Assembly: GCF_000012845.1 (NCBI RefSeq)
Contig: NC_009615.1
Coordinates: 2,447,501 to 2,511,500, forward strand
Reading direction: 5' to 3'
Origin: Parabacteroides distasonis ATCC 8503
GTDB lineage: Bacteria > Bacteroidota > Bacteroidia > Bacteroidales > Tannerellaceae
Length of the DNA stretch: 64,000 bases
Numbering within the stretch: position 1 is the stretch's first letter; each line of letters starts with the position of its first letter. Positions 55,965-63,410 of the stretch are shown in pieces. The notes under the pieces are model-generated. The model worked only from the letters and a program-made list of their open reading frames with translations. It did no database searches and was not told where the DNA came from. The position numbers were made by a program, and so were the translations under genes.

Positions 55965-57350
55965 ATGAGTACAATTTGCGCTATATCTACAGCTCCGGGA
56001 GTAGGAGGAATCGCAGTGATTCGTGTCTCCGGACCGGATACTTTCAAGATTTGTGATCGGATATTCCGGCCGAAGAAGGCAGGTAAAAGTTTATCTACCC
56101 AAAAGGCTTATACCTTAACGTATGGTTCCATCGTCGGTAACAATGACGAAACCATAGATGAGGTGATCGCCGCTGTTTTCCGTGCCCCCCATTCTTTCAC
56201 GGGGGAAGATACGGTGGAAATCACCTGCCACGGCTCGACGTATATCCAACAACAAATCCTGCAATCCCTTATCTCCAGCGGATGCCGTATAGCGCAACCG
56301 GGTGAATATACGCAACGTGCTTTCATGAATGGCAAGATGGACCTTAGCCAAGCGGAGGCCGTTGCGGATTTAATCGCCTCCACTTCGGCCGGCCAACATC
56401 GTTTGGCTCTAAGCCAGATGCGAGGTGGTTTCAGCAGGGAACTCGCCGAACTTCGAAACCAACTGCTCCATTTCACCTCTCTCATGGAATTGGAACTGGA
56501 TTTCAGTGACCATGAGGAATTAGAGTTCGCTGATCGTAGCGAGCTTCGCACGCTTGCGGATCATATCGAACAGGTCATCTCCAAACTCGCCCAATCTTTC
56601 AGCGTAGGTAACGCTATCAAAAACGGTATTCCTGTCGCCATCATCGGTGAGACGAACGCCGGCAAATCTACTTTACTAAACGCCTTGTTGAACGAGGATA
56701 AAGCGATCGTCAGCGACATCCACGGAACGACCCGTGACGTTATCGAGGATACGATCAATATCAACGGCCAACTCTTCCGTTTCATCGACACCGCCGGTAT
56801 CCGTGAAACAAGCGATGCGATCGAAGCTCTCGGTATTGAACGTAGTTTCAAGGCTCTAGACCAAGCGCAAATCGTCATCCTCATGTACGACTTAACCCGT
56901 GACCTCAAGGATTTCGAGGCTTTCTATCAAGAAATAGCTCCGAGATTAACAAATAAGTCTGTTATCTTAGCGATGAACAAATGCGATGTATTACCCACAT
57001 CCTCTCTCCCAACCTTCTCTTTCCCCACCGAAGGCTGGCATCAAATCGCTATTTCCGCCAAGAGCAAGCTGCATATCGCAGAGCTACAACAACTCCTCAC
57101 GGAAGTCTCTTCCATTCCCACCCTCCACCAAAGCGACATCATCGTAACGAATGTCCGCCACTTCGAGGCACTTACGCATGCGCTGGAAGCTATACATAGG
57201 GTACAAGAAGGTTTGAACTCCAGCCTTTCCGGGGATTTCATCTCGCAAGATTTACGAGAGTGTATATTCCATTTATCGGATATCGTAGGAGAGGTTACGA
57301 CAGATCAGGTGCTGGGGAATATATTTCGGCATTTTTGCATCGGCAAGTAA
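55965..57350 (+). CDS. mnmE: tRNA modification GTPase
   Basis: 461 residues. An N-terminal folate-binding domain (ICAISTAPGVGGIAVIRVSG) precedes the G domain near residue 227 (GETNAGKSTLLNALL), with DTAGIRE and NKCD boxes. The C-terminal FCIGK supplies the Cys used for uridine modification. Together with MnmG it modifies U34 of tRNAs. The gene is complete. The mobile element begins directly downstream, a position also used by unrelated islands such as SGI1. Confidence 0.97.
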   Translation: MSTICAISTAPGVGGIAVIRVSGPDTFKICDRIFRPKKAGKSLSTQKAYTLTYGSIVGNNDETIDEVIAAVFRAPHSFTGEDTVEITCHGSTYIQQQILQSLISSGCRIAQPGEYTQRAFMNGKMDLSQAEAVADLIASTSAGQHRLALSQMRGGFSRELAELRNQLLHFTSLMELELDFSDHEELEFADRSELRTLADHIEQVISKLAQSFSVGNAIKNGIPVAIIGETNAGKSTLLNALLNEDKAIVSDIHGTTRDVIEDTININGQLFRFIDTAGIRETSDAIEALGIERSFKALDQAQIVILMYDLTRDLKDFEAFYQEIAPRLTNKSVILAMNKCDVLPTSSLPTFSFPTEGWHQIAISAKSKLHIAELQQLLTEVSSIPTLHQSDIIVTNVRHFEALTHALEAIHRVQEGLNSSLSGDFISQDLRECIFHLSDIVGEVTTDQVLGNIFRHFCIGK

Positions 57351-57395
57351 ATACCTGATTATTAAATAGTTAGATTGATTATAATCGATTAATAT

Positions 57396-57420
57396 GGCGC
57401 TCTTTACGGGCGCCTTTTTT
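57396..57420 (+). terminator. Terminator of mnmE
   Basis: GGCGC and GCGCC flank a 9-nt loop and six T residues follow. Confidence 0.7.
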
Positions 57421-57431
57421 GTTGCTCAAGT

Positions 57432-57517
57432 ATCGTTGATAATCGTTGCTAAGCCTTTTTACGCCATTTTTTGTACCTCCTGTGTACCTCACCACGAAAA
57501 TCCGAGGATTATCGTTG
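57432..57517. other. Repeat-rich left end of the mobile element (possible integrase arm sites)
   Basis: Three copies of ATCGTTG (57432, 57442 and 57511) and two of TGTACCTC (57472 and 57483, 11-bp period) lie between the mnmE terminator and the first element gene. Such clustered direct repeats near an integrase gene are often recombinase or excisionase binding sites. The exact left boundary cannot be fixed without the right end. Confidence 0.4.
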
Positions 57518-57618
57518 GCAAGGTCGTGGAGAAAGTTGAATATGGTTGAATATAGTTTAAGATGGTGGAATAAAACTGGAGAAATCAAGGAGAAATAAAC
57601 CCTAAAAATTCAAGTAAA

Positions 57619-58530
57619 ATGGCAAAGAGCAACATTAGAATTAAAAAGATTTGTGAGTGGTGTGGTCAAGAATTCGTAGCCCAAAAAGTAACTACGAAAT
57701 ACTGCTCACACAGATGCGCGAATTTGGCTTATAAACAGGCCATACGAGCAAAACGGATTCAGCAGGAAGAGCAAAGGATTCAAATCGTTAAGAGTGAAAA
57801 GCCTTTGATGGATATTAAAGACAAAGAATATTTGTCAATCGCTCAGGCTGCTACTTTGTTGGGGCTTTCACTGCAAGCTGTTTATAAAATGATTTATACA
57901 GGACATCTTGCTGCTTATAAGTTGAGCAGTAGGCTTTCATTTGTTCGGCAGAGCGATATAGAAGAGATGCTTAAAAGAAACCCATACAAGAAACGACAAC
58001 CTAAAGACACTCTTCCTATCACAGACTTCTATACTACCAATGAGATTAAAGAGAAATTCGGTGTCAAAGATTCCTGGATATTTCATATAGCTAAAGAGCA
58101 TAATATACCCCGGACATTTAACCGTGGGAAAACCTATTGGAGCAAAAAGCATATTGATGACTATTTTGCAAAAAAAGCTCCTGATCCTGAAATCAAGGAA
58201 TGGTACAGCACGCAAGACATGCAAGAGAAGTTCGACATGACGCTAACGGCCATTTATTCTTTTGTATCAAAGAATGCTATTCCCAAGAAGAAGGTTGGCA
58301 TCATGGTGTACTACTCCAAGAAGCATGTGGACATTGCCAAAGGTCTCATAGCTCCAGAAGAGCCCAAATACTACACCATTGCCGAAGCGATGGAGCGATT
58401 CAATCTGACACGAGACCAACTCTACCATTATGTGAAATACCATAATATTCCCCGTATCAAAGTCGGTAAATATACCAAGATCCTGCGGGTAGAGCTGGAC
58501 AAGTTCTTTGAGCCTCCAAAGATAGAATGA
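57619..58530 (+). CDS. Zinc-finger, multi-HTH DNA-binding protein of the mobile element
   Basis: 303 residues. A zinc-binding knot has Cys12, Cys15, Cys29 and Cys33. Four excisionase/MerR-like helix-turn-helix units follow (about 72-120, 138-188, 197-240 and 252-300), each of the form YxTxxEaxxxFxLs with a terminal KKHI/VD-type strand. It probably binds repeated sites on the element and helps excision or regulates the integrase gene 92 bp downstream. Function is inferred from architecture. Confidence 0.8.
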   Translation: MAKSNIRIKKICEWCGQEFVAQKVTTKYCSHRCANLAYKQAIRAKRIQQEEQRIQIVKSEKPLMDIKDKEYLSIAQAATLLGLSLQAVYKMIYTGHLAAYKLSSRLSFVRQSDIEEMLKRNPYKKRQPKDTLPITDFYTTNEIKEKFGVKDSWIFHIAKEHNIPRTFNRGKTYWSKKHIDDYFAKKAPDPEIKEWYSTQDMQEKFDMTLTAIYSFVSKNAIPKKKVGIMVYYSKKHVDIAKGLIAPEEPKYYTIAEAMERFNLTRDQLYHYVKYHNIPRIKVGKYTKILRVELDKFFEPPKIE

Positions 58531-58537
58531 GCCGAAA

Positions 58538-58580
58538 GTTATTTTCCGGTGATAAATACCACCATTAGAACACCTATTTT
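58538..58580 (+). repeat. Element repeat, copy 1 (upstream of the integrase)
   Basis: Begins GTTATTTTCCGGTGAT and ends in an AACACCTATTTT word. It matches copy 2 at 61505-61547 at about three quarters of positions, and both copies precede an element gene by 33-43 bp. Confidence 0.7.
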
Positions 58581-58622
58581 ATTTGCAACAAAAACAAGTA
58601 TTAATCAAAAAACAATATAGCT

Positions 58623-59729
58623 ATGACACTTACATGCACCAACGTAACTTTGAGACAAAAGCCATTGCGTAACGACCGCATATCTCTTTATCTGGATTAT
58701 TATCCTGCCATACGCAATCCTTATACGATGAAGATGAGTCGCCGGGAATTCCTCGGCATCTACATCTATGCCAAGCCTAAGAATGAGCAGCAAAGAATGT
58801 TCAATCAAGACATGTTGAACAAAGCAGAGGCTATCCGCTGTATCCGTGTCCAGTCGCTTATCAATGAAGAATTCGGGTTCCTGGACAAGAACAAGCAAAA
58901 AGTCGATTTCCTTGCCTACTTCCGGACTAAGGCACGGGAAAAGTATGAGAAATGGGATTGTGTTTACAACCACTTCGAGAAATTTGTCGGCGGCAAATGC
59001 ACCTTTGGCGATGTCACCGTGGAACTGTGCGAGAAGTTCAGGGATTACCTGCTCAAATGCAAACAGATCAATCATCCCAATGCTTACATCTCACGCAATT
59101 CGGCAGCCGGTTATTATTCTACCTTCCGAGCCCTGTTGAAGATAGCCTATAAAGAAAAGATGTTGCGCGAGAACTTGAACGACTTTCTGGAAAAAATCGA
59201 ATGGAAAGAAGTCAAGAAAGAGTATCTGACACTTGATGAAGTCAAAAAACTGGCAGCAACACCATGCAAGATTCCAGTCTTGAAACAGGCATCCCTGTTT
59301 GCCTGCATGACTGGCCTCCGTATCAGTGATATTCTGAAACTGGACTGGCGCGATTTTGAGGTTGGCCCGGACCAAGGCTATTACATCCGTATCTGTACCG
59401 AGAAAACAGAAACCGAGGCCACACTCCCCATCAGTCAGGAGGCACTGGAGTTGTGCGGCGAATGGAGTACCGGAAAAGTCTTCAAAGGCTTAACCCGCTC
59501 CATGACCCATCATCCCTTGAAACAATGGATTACCGAAGCCGGAATCAGAAAACACATAACCTTCCACTGCTTTCGTCATTCATACGCCGTCATCCAAATC
59601 TCTTTAGGTACAGACATTTACACAGTGTCGAAGATGCTAACGCATAAGAATGTCACCACTACTCAAATCTATGCTGATTTGGTTAATTCCAAGAAGAGAG
59701 AGACGGCGAATAAGATTTCACTGAAATAG
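58623..59729 (+). CDS. Tyrosine site-specific integrase
   Basis: 368 residues. An N-terminal arm-binding region and a core-binding SAM-like domain (about 105-190) precede the catalytic domain. The catalytic set is complete: Arg233 (ACMTGLRISDIL), Lys261 (TEKTE), His315 and Arg318 (HCFRHSY), His341 (LTHKNVTTT) and the nucleophile Tyr350 (QIYADL). It resembles Bacteroides conjugative and mobilizable element integrases. No truncation is seen, so the element may still move. Confidence 0.95.
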   Translation: MTLTCTNVTLRQKPLRNDRISLYLDYYPAIRNPYTMKMSRREFLGIYIYAKPKNEQQRMFNQDMLNKAEAIRCIRVQSLINEEFGFLDKNKQKVDFLAYFRTKAREKYEKWDCVYNHFEKFVGGKCTFGDVTVELCEKFRDYLLKCKQINHPNAYISRNSAAGYYSTFRALLKIAYKEKMLRENLNDFLEKIEWKEVKKEYLTLDEVKKLAATPCKIPVLKQASLFACMTGLRISDILKLDWRDFEVGPDQGYYIRICTEKTETEATLPISQEALELCGEWSTGKVFKGLTRSMTHHPLKQWITEAGIRKHITFHCFRHSYAVIQISLGTDIYTVSKMLTHKNVTTTQIYADLVNSKKRETANKISLK

Positions 59730-59748
59730 TATAAAGCTCTGTAACGTA

Positions 59749-59796
59749 AGACGAGTCCGACATGTGGTTAAAACCTAGTTGGACTCTTCTTTTTTA
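59749..59796 (+). terminator. Terminator of the integrase gene
   Basis: AAGACGAGTCC and GGACTCTTCT form the stem, and a run of T follows. Confidence 0.75.
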
Positions 59797-59892
59797 TTCT
59801 ATTGTGGCATAGATGGTATAGAAATAAGTACCATATCGAGGACAAATGCTGCCACTTTCTTGGATTTATAACATGGTATTTATGAAATGACA

Positions 59893-59900
59893 TATATTTG
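59893..59900 (+). promoter_or_regulatory. Promoter -7 box of the two-TM cargo gene
   Basis: TATATTTG, an exact match 26 nt ahead of the ATG at 59927. Confidence 0.6.
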
Positions 59901-59926
59901 CGCACAAACAATTAGCAAATATCACT

Positions 59927-60694
59927 ATGAATCAGAAAAGTATAGAACATATAGCACTCTATTCCCTTGTCTTGGTAGGCACTCTTGTCGTTGGCGTTTT
60001 AGCTCGGCAGTTTGTTTTATCCAAAGGCGTTGACGATTTCAGTAGTAGTGTTGCATTTTTTGCAACAGTAATTGTCTTGATGGCGATTTATGCCAGTTTA
60101 CAGACAACTTTTAATCAGTTTCTACTGTCACGCATAGAAACTTTTCTATTGCGTTTCTCTGCTTTTCAAACGATGAAAAATCACAATGATACCGTTTCTG
60201 TTCCGGAAGTCCCTACAAGCAAAGATTCAAACCAAACTACGTCTGATATCATTGAGTCTGCTCCTACCGCTGAAGAAACAATCTCTAAACCTTCAGAATA
60301 TGAAGTTTTGCGAACCAATTCTATCGCAAAAAAGAATCGTGCTATTCAAACCAAATTGGAAAAGGTCATTAGCTATACGAAGCAAACAATGGTTGCCTAT
60401 ATGAGTGAAGAAGATCTCAACCGCCTATGCGCATACATTACTGAATATAGTACAGGCGATACCTTGCAAAAGATATCGCCTGTAAAGGTGGACTCTCAAC
60501 TTAAAAGTATTGATATTATGCACTTTGGTTGGAATATTGGTAAGGCTTTTGGCAGAAAGCGTATTCATACTGCTATCTTTATCAAAAAGGTCTTTGCCGA
60601 TGCCCTTCGTGACTTGGAAATTTCGACTATTGAGCGTAAAATGTCACATACAGAATCTAAATGTAAAATTATATTGAATAAGAAAATAGAATAA
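59927..60694 (+). CDS. Cargo membrane protein of unknown function
   Basis: 255 residues. Two membrane helices (about 10-30 and 42-62), a low-complexity Ser/Thr/Glu linker (about 85-130) and a C-terminal cytosolic domain (about 135-250) are visible. The last contains AKKNRAIQTKLEKVISYTKQTM and MHFGWNIGKAFGRKRIHTAIFIKKVF. No family is recognised. It has its own promoter and sits in the cargo interval behind the integrase. Its stop directly abuts the stop of the convergent NYN gene. The N-terminal anchor plus soluble domain would suit a membrane effector, but nothing proves it. Confidence 0.8.
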   Translation: MNQKSIEHIALYSLVLVGTLVVGVLARQFVLSKGVDDFSSSVAFFATVIVLMAIYASLQTTFNQFLLSRIETFLLRFSAFQTMKNHNDTVSVPEVPTSKDSNQTTSDIIESAPTAEETISKPSEYEVLRTNSIAKKNRAIQTKLEKVISYTKQTMVAYMSEEDLNRLCAYITEYSTGDTLQKISPVKVDSQLKSIDIMHFGWNIGKAFGRKRIHTAIFIKKVFADALRDLEISTIERKMSHTESKCKIILNKKIE

Positions 60695-61417
60695 TTATAT
60701 TTTATTCTTTACATATACATGCTTAATACTTGGAATGTTAGTGTCCCTTTTTTCAATTTCGAATTTGTCACTGTATTTCTCTATCAATGCTGTCAACTTA
60801 AGGAAACCATAATTTCTTGAATCAAAATCAGGTTTTTTCTTCAACATTAAACTACCAACATTAGCTAAGAATGCCCACCCATTATCATCGGCTAAATCAT
60901 TAATTGATTGCTTCAATAATTCAACAATATCTTCCTTAGGCGCAATTGTAGACTCATTATCCGTAGTATCTTTTATATCCCCACCAAGGATTTCAATATA
61001 AACGAATTTATCACATGAAACTATAAAAGGATTAGGTGTTTTCTTCTCCCCCATACCAAGAACGAACTTTCCAGATTCTCGTAATCTGACAGCCAAACGT
61101 GTGAAGTCGCTATCACTAGAAACGATACAAAAACCATCGACTTTATCTGTATGTAAAATATCCATTGCATCAATAATCATGGCAGAATCTGTAGCATTTT
61201 TACCAGTGGTATAACTGTATTGTTGAATCGGAGTAATTGCATAATCCAATAATATAGATTTCCAACCTGCAACTGTAGGTTTTGTCCAATCTCCATATAT
61301 TCGCTTAATTGTTAATATCCCATACTTTGCAATTTCTTCTAACATTCCTTTAATATTGGCGTATGGAACATTGTCTGCATCAATAAGTACTGCTAATTTT
61401 TGTTCTTTACTATTCAT
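60695..61417 (-). CDS. NYN-domain RNase-like protein with LOTUS (OST-HTH) domain
   Basis: 240 residues. The NYN (PIN-like) domain shows the acidic metal-binding set: Asp13/Asp15 with Asn16 (LIDADNVPY), Asp77 and Asp83 (ATDSAMIIDAMD), Asp102 and Asp104 (SSDSDFTRLA). A LOTUS/OST-HTH RNA-binding domain follows (about 168-235, VELLKQSINDLADDNGWAFL to SLMLKKKPDFDSRNYGF). All expected catalytic Asp are present. The family is predicted to process RNA. It has its own promoter and lies as cargo within the element. Confidence 0.9.
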   Translation of the reverse strand: MNSKEQKLAVLIDADNVPYANIKGMLEEIAKYGILTIKRIYGDWTKPTVAGWKSILLDYAITPIQQYSYTTGKNATDSAMIIDAMDILHTDKVDGFCIVSSDSDFTRLAVRLRESGKFVLGMGEKKTPNPFIVSCDKFVYIEILGGDIKDTTDNESTIAPKEDIVELLKQSINDLADDNGWAFLANVGSLMLKKKPDFDSRNYGFLKLTALIEKYSDKFEIEKRDTNIPSIKHVYVKNKI

Positions 61418-61447
61418 AGCTCTATAAATTTAATGGCATGTCAGTTA

Positions 61448-61478
61448 CAAAGTTATGAAAATAAATAGTATAAACAAT
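61448..61478 (-). promoter_or_regulatory. Promoter of the NYN gene
   Basis: Minus strand: ATTG at 61478-61475, 19-bp spacer and TAACTTTG at 61455-61448, 30 nt ahead of the ATG at 61417. Confidence 0.62.
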
Positions 61479-61504
61479 CTATCACCACCAAAAGTTATCT
61501 CACA

Positions 61505-61547
61505 GTTATATTCCGGTGATGTTTCCCACCATCAAAACACCAATTTC
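61505..61547 (+). repeat. Element repeat, copy 2 (upstream of the xis-like gene)
   Basis: Begins GTTATATTCCGGTGAT and ends with AACACCAATTTC, matching copy 1 at 58538-58580. It lies 32 bp ahead of the excisionase-like gene. Confidence 0.7.
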
Positions 61548-61579
61548 CTTTGCCAGCGAACAATTAAAAACGAGTACGT

Positions 61580-61948
61580 ATGGCAAACGAACAAATCACA
61601 TTTGATAAGCTGCCGCAGGCGGTAGGTTATCTCACAGAACAGATGGAACAAATCCGGCAAATGGTGGCGGCACTGCAACCGCAGGCTTCTTCCGACAAAC
61701 ACCGTCTTATTGAAATTGACGAAGCCTGTAAAATCACACGAAAGGCAAAGCCTACCATTTACACGCTTGCGCGTAAAGGACTGATTCCAGCCTATAAAAA
61801 AGGTAAGAAACTCTACTTCTATGAAGATGAGCTGCTGCAATGGATTGAGTCAGGACGCAAGCAGATGCAGGCCATCTCACTTCAGGAACAGGCTGCGGAG
61901 ATAGTACATGGAGCGAAACGCAAACCAAAGGGAGGTTATAACTTTTGA
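61580..61948 (+). CDS. Excisionase-type helix-turn-helix protein
   Basis: 122 residues. A short coiled coil (about 12-35) precedes an HTH_17/MerR-like domain (about 42-95, LIEIDEACKITRKAKPTIYTLARKGLIPAYKKGKKLYFYEDELLQW). Such proteins help excision or turn on the replication and mobilization genes of Bacteroides mobilizable elements. The DUF3987 gene follows, overlapping or 11 bp on depending on its start, so they are one operon. Confidence 0.87.
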   Translation: MANEQITFDKLPQAVGYLTEQMEQIRQMVAALQPQASSDKHRLIEIDEACKITRKAKPTIYTLARKGLIPAYKKGKKLYFYEDELLQWIESGRKQMQAISLQEQAAEIVHGAKRKPKGGYNF

Positions 61949-61959
61949 TCTGCACGGCT

Positions 61960-63327
61960 ATGGAAACCTCCAAATTAACAGCAGAAGGTATTATCGGCGA
62001 GGCTGTGCGCATCGGAGCCAAGATGTCCGGCGGTAAGTTCCCGATAGAAGTCTTTCCTATCAGGATTCAGCGTATCATCAGCAGTTTGCACGATTGTCAG
62101 GGCTATCCCGTGGATTATGTTGCTGCGGCTATCCTTGCAGCCATTGCCGTGGGGATTGGCAACTCCCATCTGGTGCAGGTGAAGCGCAACTGGCTGGAAA
62201 GTCCTATTCTGTACATGGCACTGATTGGACGTCCTGGAGCCAATAAAAGTCATCCGCTGAGTTTCGCTTTCCAGCCGTTCATTGAACATGACTATTGTCA
62301 GAATCAGGAGTATCAGAAATTGTCTGCCGAGTATGAACGCACTATGTCCATGAGCAAAAAGGAACGCATGGAAGCTGGTTTGGATGAGTTTCCGCAGGCT
62401 CCCGTGCGCAGACGCTTTCTTGTTTCGGACATCACTCCCGAAGGATTGAGCCTGATACATGCTCAGAATCCTAGAGGACTCTGCCTTTGGTCGGACGAGC
62501 TATCTGCCTGGTTCAAGAATTTCAACCGTTACAACAACGGTTCGGAAGAACAGTTCTGGCTTTCAGTGTTCAATGCCAAGCCTACGATTTCCGATCGCAA
62601 GAGTACGCAAAGTTCCATTTTTATCAGACGTCCCTATATCTCCGTTATCGGTACCATCCAAAAGAAAATTCTAGGCGAACTGGTCAAGGGCGAGCGTTCG
62701 AGTAACGGTTTTATTGATCGTATTCTTTTCGTGATGCCTGAATCTGTCTTGAAAAGCAGATGGAACGACCGGGAAACTCCTGAAGAATTGGAAATCCAGT
62801 GGCAACAGATTATCGATAAGCTGATCGCACAAGATTGTCCGCATGACGAGAATAATGAGTTGCAGTCTCAATGCCTGCCATTTGATGAAGACGCCAAGCA
62901 ACGGCTTTACGGTTGGCAGCATGAAAATGCCCGCCAATGTGATATGGAAACCAACGATGCTTTGGTCGGTATTTACTGCAAACTGGAAATCTACATTATC
63001 CGGTTTTGTCTGATTATACAGCTTGCCCGATGGACTTGCGGAGAGTGCGATAAGACTACGATTGACCTTGAAAGCGTGAACCGTGCCATCCTGCTGGCCG
63101 AGTATTTTCGGACAACAGCCGTAAAAGTGCAGACTGCCGTCAGTCAGGAACAGTTGAGCGAATTGCACCGCAACATATACCTGAATCTGCCTCACAGATT
63201 TACAACGGCAGAAGGTATCAGCATTGCTGAAAGTTACGGGATGAAAGAGCATGCTTTCAAGATGTTTCTAAAACGCCATATCGGAACATTATTCAGAAAA
63301 GAGAATCATGGAGAATACAGTAAATAA
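61960..63327 (+). CDS. DUF3987 P-loop protein (primase/helicase-associated)
   Basis: 455 residues from the ATG at 61960. A TTG at 61945, 9 bp behind a good Shine-Dalgarno (GGGAGG), is an alternative that overlaps the upstream stop. The P-loop-like ALIGRPGANKSHPLSFA sits near residue 85, with LWSDELSAWFKNF as a Walker B candidate. DUF3987 proteins accompany primase genes in Bacteroides mobilizable elements, so a role in element replication is likely. A large hairpin follows. Confidence 0.87.
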   Translation: METSKLTAEGIIGEAVRIGAKMSGGKFPIEVFPIRIQRIISSLHDCQGYPVDYVAAAILAAIAVGIGNSHLVQVKRNWLESPILYMALIGRPGANKSHPLSFAFQPFIEHDYCQNQEYQKLSAEYERTMSMSKKERMEAGLDEFPQAPVRRRFLVSDITPEGLSLIHAQNPRGLCLWSDELSAWFKNFNRYNNGSEEQFWLSVFNAKPTISDRKSTQSSIFIRRPYISVIGTIQKKILGELVKGERSSNGFIDRILFVMPESVLKSRWNDRETPEELEIQWQQIIDKLIAQDCPHDENNELQSQCLPFDEDAKQRLYGWQHENARQCDMETNDALVGIYCKLEIYIIRFCLIIQLARWTCGECDKTTIDLESVNRAILLAEYFRTTAVKVQTAVSQEQLSELHRNIYLNLPHRFTTAEGISIAESYGMKEHAFKMFLKRHIGTLFRKENHGEYSK

Positions 63328-63330
63328 ACC

Positions 63331-63393
63331 TGTTACTATGCACATTTTCGCAACCGAGGGGTTTGTGAAGTTGCGAAAATGTGCATAGTAACA
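63331..63393. repeat. Perfect 24-bp inverted repeat between the DUF3987 and DUF6371 genes
   Basis: Left arm 63331-63354 and right arm 63370-63393 are exact complements with a 15-nt loop. The left arm starts TGTTACTATGCACATTTTCG. There is no T run. It lies 4 bp after one stop and 18 bp before the next start, so it could be a translational or transcript-processing hairpin, or a protein-binding or replication site of the element. Confidence 0.85.
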
Positions 63394-63410
63394 TCCAAAC
63401 AGAAAGAAAA

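Noticed and set aside
57351..57430. tRNA gene as the integration target
   Set aside because: No cloverleaf could be formed; the element lies behind mnmE and its terminator.
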